A DNA stretch of 6,616 bases from Rhodospirillaceae bacterium (GTDB taxonomy: Bacteria > Pseudomonadota > Alphaproteobacteria > MPNO01 > UBA2964), in contig JABJKO010000081.1 of the NCBI GenBank assembly GCA_018660305.1, positions 1-6,616 of the forward strand, given 5' to 3'. Under the pieces are notes generated by a model. That model was not told where the DNA came from and did not search any database. It saw only the letters and a program-made list of their open reading frames with translations. Of the stretch, positions 1-5,180 are shown piece after piece. Position numbers and translations under genes: made by a program. The stretch's first letter is position 1, and the number at the start of each line of letters is the position of its first letter.

Positions 1-107
1 GCCTGCCCGAGGATCTGGTGGGGCTTTGCGTCTTCCTGTCATCCCCGCAGAGCGATTTCATGACGGGACAAACGGTGGTCGCCGATGGCGGCGGCACCAT
101 GTGGTGA
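1..107 (+). CDS. SDR-family oxidoreductase, C-terminal fragment (5' end outside the window)
   Basis: This is the last 34 residues of a short-chain dehydrogenase/reductase, ending at a TGA at 105-107. The visible tail carries the usual SDR C-terminal pattern: LPEDLVG, then a hydrophobic helix (FLSS), SDFMTGQT and a DGG turn, ending in GGGTMW. The family places these residues at the dimer/tetramer interface after the substrate loop. The tail closely matches the ends of the two complete SDRs here, and like the next gene it ends in Met-Trp, so it is probably a tandem paralogue of that gene. The stop lies 14 bases before the next start, which suggests co-transcription. The cofactor and catalytic motifs lie outside the window, so activity and substrate cannot be judged. 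Confidence 0.9.
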   Translation, partial: LPEDLVGLCVFLSSPQSDFMTGQTVVADGGGTMW

Positions 108-121
108 TCAGGGAGTAGTTT

Positions 122-883
122 ATGGGACGTCTGGATGGAAAAGTCGCGATCGTTACCGGTGGTGCACGAAGCATCGGTGCCGCCTTTGCCAAGGGGCTGG
201 CGGAAGAAGGCGCCAGGGTAGTGATCGCCGATCTCGATGCCGCCGAGGAAACGCTGGGCATCATCAAGCAGGCCGGCGGCGAGGCCATGGCCGTAAAGAC
301 CGATGTCACCCAGGAAGCCGATTGCAACAACATGGTGGCGCAGGCGGTCGAGGCCTATGGGCGGCTGGATATATTGGTGGCCAATGCCGGTCTGTGGGTG
401 CATCTCGAGCGCGAATCCGCCCTGGAGATCGATGTGGAGACCTGGCAGAAGGTGATGGCCGTCAATGTGCAGGGTGTGTGGCTGTCGGCCCGGGCGGCGA
501 TCCCGGCCATGCAGAAGAATGAGTATGGCAAGATCATCACCGTCGCCTCGACCCGCGCCATGAAGGGCGGCTCCGGGATGCTTCACTATGATGCCAGCAA
601 AGGCGCGGTCATTGCCATCACAAGATCGTTGGCCCGCGAATGGGGCGAATCCGGTATCCGCGCCAATGTTATCGCGCCAGGTGCGACCGATACGGAGATC
701 AGTCAGTCGCTTGCCGATGACACGCAACTGGAACGGCGTGTGGCCAGTGCCCAGGCGCGGGCCATCAAGCGTGCCGAGGAGCCTGACGACCTTGTCGGCA
801 CATGCCAGTTCCTGGCATCGCCTGATAGCGATTTCATGTCCGGCCAGACCATCGTCGTCGATGGTGGCGCGATCATGTGGTAG
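122..883 (+). CDS. FabG-type short-chain dehydrogenase/reductase (NAD-preferring), paralogue A
   Basis: This is a 253-residue classical SDR, the normal length for the family, expected to be a cytosolic oligomer that interconverts an alcohol and a ketone with a nicotinamide cofactor. The Rossmann motif is TGGARSIG at residues 12-19; Ser17 occupies a position that is nearly always Gly. Asp37 ends the second beta strand, which in this family favours NAD(H) over NADP(H). Next come D61-V62, the ANAG motif (87-90), and the catalytic set Asn115, Ser143, Tyr156 and Lys160 with the normal 13-residue Ser-Tyr spacing. The C-terminus has the GQT and DGG motifs. The ATG is preceded by GGGAG at 111-115, six bases upstream, and the gene follows another SDR by 14 bases, so an operon is likely. 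Substrate unknown. The best guess is a catabolic hydroxy-compound dehydrogenase; a fatty-acid-synthesis FabG role is less likely given the NAD signature and neighbours. Confidence 0.95.
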   Translation: MGRLDGKVAIVTGGARSIGAAFAKGLAEEGARVVIADLDAAEETLGIIKQAGGEAMAVKTDVTQEADCNNMVAQAVEAYGRLDILVANAGLWVHLERESALEIDVETWQKVMAVNVQGVWLSARAAIPAMQKNEYGKIITVASTRAMKGGSGMLHYDASKGAVIAITRSLAREWGESGIRANVIAPGATDTEISQSLADDTQLERRVASAQARAIKRAEEPDDLVGTCQFLASPDSDFMSGQTIVVDGGAIMW

Positions 884-1067
884 CGGGTGCTTTCCCTTTT
901 TCCGTATCGGAGTAAAATAGATTCAAACATACCTCCCAAGCCCGTCGCTTCAGACGGCGGGCGCGGTGAGCACATAACAAACGGATGCGTTGTGCGCGTT
1001 GCGTGAGTGCGTGATTACCGAAACCGGCAGTGGCTTTAAGCCCCTGTCCACATGAGGGAGGATATCG

Positions 1068-2099
1068 ATGAAAATTAGACAGTCTCTTTGCGCCCTGGGC
1101 GCGGCCGTCATGGCGGGATCGTTTTCGACGTCCGTCATTGCGGATCCGATCGCAGATTTCTACAAGAACAGGACCATCACCATCATCGTCGGGGTGAGGG
1201 CAGGCGGTGCCTATGATCTCTATGCGCGGTTTTTCGGCGATCACGCCAAGAAGCACATCGCCGGCCATCCGACGATTATTTATCAGTACATGCCGGGCGG
1301 CGGGGGCGTGAAATCCGCCAATTTTCTTTATAACGTCGCGCCCAAGGACGGCACGGTCATCGGCATGCTCGAACAGGGAACCGCCGTCGGCAAGTTGCTG
1401 CGCGACCACCCCAACATGAAGTTCGACATCACCAAGTTCAACTGGGTGGGCACGGTTGGCCGTTCCTATTATCTGTTTGGTGTCTGGCACAAGGCCCCGG
1501 CGACAACCATCGAGGGCGCCATGAAGAAAGAGGTGCTGATGGCGGCGAGCGGCAAAAGCTCGACCACCTATATTTATCCGAAGCTTGCCAACTATATCCT
1601 CGGTACCAAATACAAGCCGGTTCTCGGCTATCGCGGTGCCGGCGCCATGAATTTGTCCTTCATGCGCGGCGAAACCCATGGCCGTGGCGGGACGTGGTCT
1701 TCCTGGAAAACCAAGATGGGGCCTCACATTAAATCCGGTGAGCTGAAGTTCGCGCTGCAGATCGCACCCAGGAAAAACCCTGAATGGCCCAACGTGCCGC
1801 TTCTGATCGATCTGGCCAAATCCAAGGCGGATCGTGATATCGTTGATTTCATGACGGTGCCAACCGCCATCGGCCGGTCCCTGCTTTTGCCGCCCGGCGT
1901 GCCAAAGGCGCGGGTCAATGCCATCCGGCGGGCCTTCGATGCGACCATGAGGGATCCCAGAGTGGTGGCCAAGGCGAAGAGGCTTGGCGTCAGAACCACC
2001 GGTGAAACCGGCGAACAGCTACAGGCGCTGATGGTCAAGCTCGCCGCGACACCGCCATCGGTGGTCAAGAATGTCCGCGACGCCATCGGCATGAAATAA
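1068..2099 (+). CDS. Tripartite tricarboxylate transporter (TTT/Bug family) periplasmic substrate-binding protein
   Basis: The product is 343 residues, slightly longer than the roughly 320 usual for Bug (TctC-like) proteins. Residues 1-25 form a signal peptide: a basic start (MKIR), a hydrophobic stretch, and a likely signal peptidase I cut after VIA. The mature protein starts with the typical strand (ITIIVGV) followed by the ligand-loop motif RAGGAYDLYAR (44-54). A second conserved block runs from MPGGGG to PKDGTVIG (75-99), and PPGVPKARV with ATPPSVV near the end is also family-like. Known Bug proteins bind carboxylates in the periplasm and deliver them to a TctA/TctB-type permease; neither is seen here. 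The ATG has a strong GAGGGAGGA at 1054-1062. A 184-base gap separates it from the SDR, so it could be a third operon member or have its own promoter; I see no convincing one. The ligand is probably an organic acid. Confidence 0.9.
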   Translation: MKIRQSLCALGAAVMAGSFSTSVIADPIADFYKNRTITIIVGVRAGGAYDLYARFFGDHAKKHIAGHPTIIYQYMPGGGGVKSANFLYNVAPKDGTVIGMLEQGTAVGKLLRDHPNMKFDITKFNWVGTVGRSYYLFGVWHKAPATTIEGAMKKEVLMAASGKSSTTYIYPKLANYILGTKYKPVLGYRGAGAMNLSFMRGETHGRGGTWSSWKTKMGPHIKSGELKFALQIAPRKNPEWPNVPLLIDLAKSKADRDIVDFMTVPTAIGRSLLLPPGVPKARVNAIRRAFDATMRDPRVVAKAKRLGVRTTGETGEQLQALMVKLAATPPSVVKNVRDAIGMK

Positions 2100-2122
2100 T
2101 TTCGGATATTTTATACCTCGAT

Positions 2123-2146
2123 CCCCTCACCCAAGTGGGTGAGGGG
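2123..2146. terminator. 10-bp GC-rich hairpin between convergent genes, possible bidirectional terminator
   Basis: CCCCTCACCC at 2123-2132 pairs perfectly with GGGTGAGGGG at 2137-2146 around the loop AAGT. It sits in the 79-base gap between the stop of the substrate-binding-protein gene (2099) and the stop of the opposing TPR gene (2179), where a shared terminator would be expected. No T-run follows the stem on either strand, so it is not a canonical intrinsic terminator. It could instead be a copy of a dispersed intergenic palindrome or a transcript-end stabiliser. A shorter palindrome, CGAAA-ATA-TTTCG, follows at 2153-2165. Confidence 0.5.
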
Positions 2147-2178
2147 GCGGGACGAAAATATTTCGGTGGTGCTCTGGT

Positions 2179-3171
2179 TCAGGCCGCGATGATAAATTTT
2201 TCTATTGGAAAAGTGTTGTTGCGCACTTCCTGGCCGAGCAATTTGATCACCCGTTTGCGGAGCTGTTCCACGAGGGCGTAATCCGGCTGCAGACGGAGCG
2301 CTTGGTCGAGGCTGTTCAGTGCTTCCCGCAATCTTCCCGTTGTCGCCAGCACGATGCCGAGACCGGCATGGGCCCGTGCGAAATCAGGCTTGAGCTTTAC
2401 TGCTTCCGCGTAGCTCGCGATGGCTTTGTCAAATTTTCCAAGGCGGCGAAACGCGTTGGCGCGGTTGAAGTGCGCGTTGGGGAAACCTGACTTCAGGGCG
2501 ATGGCCTTATCGTAATCGGAGAGGGCCCGGTCATAATTGGCCTTTCCGCGATAGGCGATGCCCCGGTTGTTGTAAGCGCTGGCGTAATCGGGCTGTAATT
2601 CGATTGCCCTGTCATAATCCACGATGGCCCGGTCGTACTGGCGTTTCTTACCGTAGACGATGCCCCGGTTATTATAGGCCTTTGGATAGTCGGGATTCAG
2701 GTCGATCGCCTTATCGTAATCGGCGATGGCGCGGTCGAAATCGCCGACCCGGTGGTAGGCAAACCCGCGATTGTTGAAGGCGCCGGCATAGTCGGGATTG
2801 AGGATGATCGACTGGTTGAAATCGGAGATGGCACGGCGATAAAGGTGCTTCCGGACATAGGCCGTTCCCCGGTTGTAGTAGGTCTGGGCATGGTCTGGAT
2901 CGAAGATGAGGGCATTGCTGTATTCGGCGATGGCCCGGTCGTAATCCCGTTTCTGGTGATGGAGAAATCCGAGGGCCCTATAAATGGGCGCCCTCGACAG
3001 TCCGGTGTCACCGGCTCTTTTCAGTGATGTATGGCAGGCGGCAATCTGTTCGGCGACGCTCAGCCTGTCATTGGCACAACTGGTCTGAACCGGTTGCAGG
3101 GTTACGGCCGCGCAATGAGCGGTTAGCAACCCCGCCGCAATAAGGGCGGGTATACGCACGAATGACTTCAT
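2179..3171 (-). CDS. Exported tetratricopeptide-repeat (TPR) protein with seven tandem repeats
   Basis: The product has 330 residues. Residues 1 to about 22 look like a signal peptide (MKSFVR, then a hydrophobic run ending LLTAHCAA). Cys20 lies where a lipoprotein cysteine would, but His at -1 (TAHC) fits the lipobox poorly, so soluble periplasmic is as likely as lipoprotein. Cys32 and Cys46 bracket a short helix before the repeats, in a C...EQIAAC arrangement I recognise from alphaproteobacterial periplasmic TPR proteins; they may form a disulfide. Seven 34-residue TPRs follow without gaps at 61-94, 95-128, 129-162, 163-196, 197-230, 231-264 and 265-298, with a short helical tail. Units 3-5 are the most alike (NNRG, YDRAI, DYD.AI, PDY). 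TPRs bind proteins; the partner is unknown. The start is supported by GGGGGAG at 3177-3183 and a promoter upstream. It lies 80 bases downstream of the dioxygenase gene on the same strand but probably has independent transcription. Confidence 0.93.
   Translation of the reverse strand: MKSFVRIPALIAAGLLTAHCAAVTLQPVQTSCANDRLSVAEQIAACHTSLKRAGDTGLSRAPIYRALGFLHHQKRDYDRAIAEYSNALIFDPDHAQTYYNRGTAYVRKHLYRRAISDFNQSIILNPDYAGAFNNRGFAYHRVGDFDRAIADYDKAIDLNPDYPKAYNNRGIVYGKKRQYDRAIVDYDRAIELQPDYASAYNNRGIAYRGKANYDRALSDYDKAIALKSGFPNAHFNRANAFRRLGKFDKAIASYAEAVKLKPDFARAHAGLGIVLATTGRLREALNSLDQALRLQPDYALVEQLRKRVIKLLGQEVRNNTFPIEKFIIAA
2278..2991 (-). repeat. Seven in-frame 102-bp units encoding the TPR array
   Basis: The seven 34-residue TPR units correspond to a 102-bp tandem period inside the TPR gene. 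At DNA level the copies have diverged, but the middle ones still share clear blocks: on the plus strand, variants of GATGCCCCGGTT and of a TCGTAATC segment recur about every 102 bases. No unit is partial, and the array starts and ends on a unit boundary. Confidence 0.85.
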
Positions 3172-3215
3172 CGAAACTCCCCCGGATCCCCACTTTATTC
3201 TGATTTTCTGCGACT

Positions 3216-3243
3216 ATTATAGGCCCTGGATCTGAGTTGCCAA
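3216..3243 (-). promoter_or_regulatory. Sigma70-type promoter for the TPR gene
   Basis: Read on the minus strand, TTGGCA (3238-3243, five of six bases of the -35 consensus) is followed by a 16-base spacer and TATAAT (3216-3221, a perfect -10). Transcription would start near 3208-3210, leaving a leader of about 37-40 bases that contains the ribosome binding site at 3177-3183. The element fills the 80-base gap between the dioxygenase stop (3252) and the TPR start (3171), so the TPR gene can be expressed independently of the dioxygenase. Confidence 0.75.
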
Positions 3244-3251
3244 TTCACCTT

Positions 3252-4100
3252 CTAGTCAATAAGCGCGGCGCCCCCCACCTTGCTGCGTCTCAGCCGCCGG
3301 TCGTCGCCGAGATCGAAATGGGTGCGCGCATGGGTGCAGGCGAGATTGTCCCATATGACGAAATCGCCCACTGACCAGGCATGTTCGTAGATGAACTGGC
3401 GCTGCTCCGCATGATCGAAAACCGCATTCAGGATCTTCAGGCCCTCGGCATCGTCCAGGCCATCAAGCTGGCAACTCATGAGCCGGTTGACGAACAGCGC
3501 GTCGCGCCCGGTAACAGGGTGGGTAACCACGGCGGGCTGCCAGGCATGTTCGACTTTGTCCAGATCGGACAGATCCGGCCGTTCGATGGTGGCATAATCA
3601 TAAACGTTGAGGGCCTTGCGGCCCTTGAGGGCGGCCTTCAGGTCGTCCGGCAGAGTCTCCCAGGCCCGCACCATATTGGCCCACATGGTGTGGCCGCCGT
3701 TGTTCGGAACCGTCACGCCGTACAGCATGGTGAAACGATCCGGCTCGGGCTTGTAGCAAGTGTCGTGATGGAACCACATTTCACCATCGGGAATGACGCC
3801 GTCCACTTTGCCGTCGTCTGTCCTGATATTGCTCACGTAGACGATCCCCGGCACCTCGCGGGAAGAGTCCGGGATGTCATAATCCTCAGGCAGTTTGCGC
3901 CGCGCCACGGGGCCAAGATATTCGGCGAACCGAAGCTGTTCCTCCGGCGAAAAATCCTGATCGGGAAACACCACAACCAAATGCTCATGGATAATCGCGC
4001 GCAGTTCCTCCACGGTCTCCGGCGCCAGTTCCTGGCTTAGATCGATACCGGTAACGCGTGCCCCAAGGGCCGCGTCGGTTGATGTGATGGTTATGGTCAT
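3252..4100 (-). CDS. TauD/TfdA-family Fe(II)/2-oxoglutarate-dependent dioxygenase
   Basis: Starting from the ATG at 4098-4100 the product is 282 residues, matching the family. The frame stays open to an ATG at 4175, but the MTITIT start places the conserved GARVTGIDLS just where TauD has its GAxxxGxDL, and GGAACGG lies just upstream, so I chose it. The enzyme would couple 2-oxoglutarate decarboxylation to hydroxylation of a substrate in the cytosol. The iron triad is His111 and Asp113 (FHHDT) plus His257 (WDNLACTHAR). Arg268 and Arg272 sit 11 and 15 residues after the last His, exactly as the 2-oxoglutarate-binding arginines do in TauD. Other family blocks are VVVFPDQ, EQLRFAEYLGP, GGHTMWANM, and HPVTGRDALFVN. 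Known members act on taurine, alkyl sulfates, 2,4-D and similar acids; the substrate here is not predictable. It is divergent from the SDR at 4227. Confidence 0.93.
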   Translation of the reverse strand: MTITITSTDAALGARVTGIDLSQELAPETVEELRAIIHEHLVVVFPDQDFSPEEQLRFAEYLGPVARRKLPEDYDIPDSSREVPGIVYVSNIRTDDGKVDGVIPDGEMWFHHDTCYKPEPDRFTMLYGVTVPNNGGHTMWANMVRAWETLPDDLKAALKGRKALNVYDYATIERPDLSDLDKVEHAWQPAVVTHPVTGRDALFVNRLMSCQLDGLDDAEGLKILNAVFDHAEQRQFIYEHAWSVGDFVIWDNLACTHARTHFDLGDDRRLRRSKVGGAALID

Positions 4101-4226
4101 TATTCCGTTCCGAAACCCATCCCATGTCGTCATGCCGTGCATCACGATACAAGAGGTCCGGGTTGAATCCAACATGCTGAGCCGCCACTATGCGCCAACC
4201 AATTTGCAAAACGGTGGAGACAGGGA
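4101..4226. promoter_or_regulatory. Divergent control region between the dioxygenase and SDR paralogue B
   Basis: These 126 bases separate two genes transcribed away from each other, so both promoters should lie here. No strong sigma70 match is visible. The best minus-strand candidate is TTGGAT followed by TGTATC with a short 15-base spacer, and the best plus-strand candidate is TTGAAT with a poor -10. The two candidate -35 boxes overlap on opposite strands around an imperfect dyad, GTTGAATCCAAC, at 4162-4173. A regulator binding there could control both directions, but this is inference from layout and the dyad arms are only 4 bp. Confidence 0.4.
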
Positions 4227-4985
4227 ATGGGGAGAGTAGATGGCCGGGTAGCAATCGTCACCGGCGCGGCGCAGGGGCTTGGAGCCACCTATGCTCGGGC
4301 GCTGGCGGCCGAAGGCGCAAAGGTGGTGATTGCAGACCGCGATTCCGGCGGTGACGTGGTCGGGGAAATCAAAGCCGCCGGCGGCGAGGCCATCGATGTG
4401 CCCACCGATGTCTCCGACGAGGCGGCCACCCAGAACATGGTCGACAAGGCCGTCGAGGCGTACGGCAAGCTGGATATCCTGGTCAACAATGCGGCCATCT
4501 TTACCGCCGTGGAACGCAAACCGTTCGATGAAATTCCCATTGAGGAGTGGGACCGCATGCATGCGGTCAATGTCCGAGGCACCTGGCTGTGCTGCAAGGC
4601 GGCGGTGGCCGCCATGCGCAAACAGTCCTATGGCAAGATCATCAATATCTCCACCAGCAGGATCTTTCAGGGGGTGCCGTTCTTCCTGCATTACGATTCA
4701 ACCAAGGGGGCCGTGCTGGCCATTACCCGGTCGCTGTGCCGCGAGGTGGGAGATGATGGTATCCGGGTGAACTGTATCGCGCCGGGCTCGACCATGAGCG
4801 AGAACGTGCGCAAGCGGACCAACTGGATGGGCAGCGGCGCCGCGGTGCAATACGCCAGCCGCATGATCAAGCGCGAGGAATTGCCCGAGGATTTGGTGGG
4901 CGCGGTGATTTACCTGTCATCGGCCGAAAGCGATTTCGTCACCGGCCAGACCCTGTTGATTGATGGTGGCGTGAGCACTCACTAA
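4227..4985 (+). CDS. FabG-type short-chain dehydrogenase/reductase (NAD-preferring), paralogue B
   Basis: This is a 252-residue classical SDR. An ungapped hand alignment to paralogue A gives 107 identities in the first 190 residues, so they are close paralogues. The cofactor motif is canonical TGAAQGLG (12-19), Asp37 suggests NAD(H), and D61-V62 is present. Two motifs deviate. The NNAG motif reads NNAA (87-90). The residue 13 before the catalytic Tyr156 is Thr143 rather than Ser, flanked by Ser142 and Ser144 (IST-S). Asn115, Tyr156 and Lys160 are intact (YDSTK). Thr can replace Ser in some active SDRs, so this is probably functional, perhaps with altered substrate range. The ATG has GGTGGAG at 4213-4219; AGGGA directly abuts the start and is too close to serve. 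It is divergent from the dioxygenase and upstream of the UbiD-type gene, pointing to a catabolic alcohol/ketone step. Substrate unknown. Confidence 0.95.
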   Translation: MGRVDGRVAIVTGAAQGLGATYARALAAEGAKVVIADRDSGGDVVGEIKAAGGEAIDVPTDVSDEAATQNMVDKAVEAYGKLDILVNNAAIFTAVERKPFDEIPIEEWDRMHAVNVRGTWLCCKAAVAAMRKQSYGKIINISTSRIFQGVPFFLHYDSTKGAVLAITRSLCREVGDDGIRVNCIAPGSTMSENVRKRTNWMGSGAAVQYASRMIKREELPEDLVGAVIYLSSAESDFVTGQTLLIDGGVSTH

Positions 4986-5008
4986 GGGTTTTAGTATCCT
5001 TCCTATTC

Positions 5009-5093
5009 CGTCATCCTCGGACTTGATCCGAGGATCTTCCGACAGCGGTGCCTCTCCGGGAGAAAGATCCTCGGATCAAGTCCGAGGATGACG
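5009..5093. repeat. Nested palindromic repeat: perfect 30-bp inverted repeat with hairpin arms (REP/BIME-like)
   Basis: Positions 5009-5038 are the exact reverse complement of 5064-5093, separated by 25 bases. Allowing one bulged A at 5094, four more pairs form outside (5005-5008 with 5095-5098). Each arm is also a palindrome: ATCCTCGGA, a 5-base loop, then TCCGAGGAT, at 5013-5035 and again at 5067-5089. The element can therefore fold as one long stem or as two 9-bp hairpins. It lies between SDR paralogue B and the UbiD-type gene. Similar 'cctcgg-cttga-ccgagg' palindromes are, to my knowledge, frequent between genes in alphaproteobacteria. It may end SDR transcription or stabilise its mRNA. 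No T-run follows. Confidence 0.85.
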
Positions 5094-5119
5094 AGAATTC
5101 TATGAACGCTGCGCTCCCC

Positions 5120-5148
5120 TTGGCCTCTAAGGGCGGCTGCGCTATAGA
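5120..5148 (+). promoter_or_regulatory. Candidate promoter for the UbiD-family gene
   Basis: TTGGCC (5120-5125) and TATAGA (5143-5148) are separated by exactly 17 bases; each matches four of six consensus positions. Transcription would start near 5155, about 25 bases before the GTG. It lies just after the palindromic repeat, consistent with the UbiD-type gene being transcribed separately from the SDR. The match is moderate. Confidence 0.45.
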
Positions 5149-5168
5149 TTTCGCAACTCAATTTCGAA

Positions 5169-5173
5169 AAGGA
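5169..5173 (+). promoter_or_regulatory. Ribosome binding site that fixes the GTG start of the UbiD-family gene
   Basis: AAGGA lies seven bases before the GTG at 5181. The frame is closed by a TAG at 5145-5147 and has no ATG or other GTG between that stop and 5181, so this site together with the GTG sets the start. Confidence 0.75.
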
Positions 5174-5180
5174 TTTTACC

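Noticed and set aside
890..962. A TAAAAT -10-like box (913-918) and a weak CCGTC/GACGG hairpin (942-957) between SDR A and the Bug gene
   Set aside because: No acceptable -35 box lies at the right distance and the stem is only 5 bp with no T-run, so neither a promoter nor a terminator can be supported.
873..1727. A 284-codon minus-strand open frame over the SDR/Bug intergenic region and the Bug gene
   Set aside because: Most of it is antisense to the Bug gene, no family motif is visible and the composition is shadow-like.
2278..2991. The 102-bp periodic DNA in the TPR gene as a non-coding tandem repeat or assembly artefact
   Set aside because: Every unit stays in frame, encodes a standard 34-residue TPR and has diverged at silent positions, as expected of an old protein repeat.
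3381..4040. A 219-codon plus-strand open frame inside the dioxygenase gene
   Set aside because: It is antisense to a gene with intact iron and 2-oxoglutarate ligands and has no recognisable motif of its own.
4101..4175. Longer dioxygenase start at the ATG reading back from 4175
   Set aside because: The 25 extra residues do not resemble the TauD N-terminus, and the ATG at 4098-4100 fits the family start and has GGAACGG upstream.
5009..5093. The inverted repeat as a short CRISPR array or insertion-sequence ends
   Set aside because: There are only two copies, inverted rather than direct, with 25 bases between them and no transposase or cas gene.
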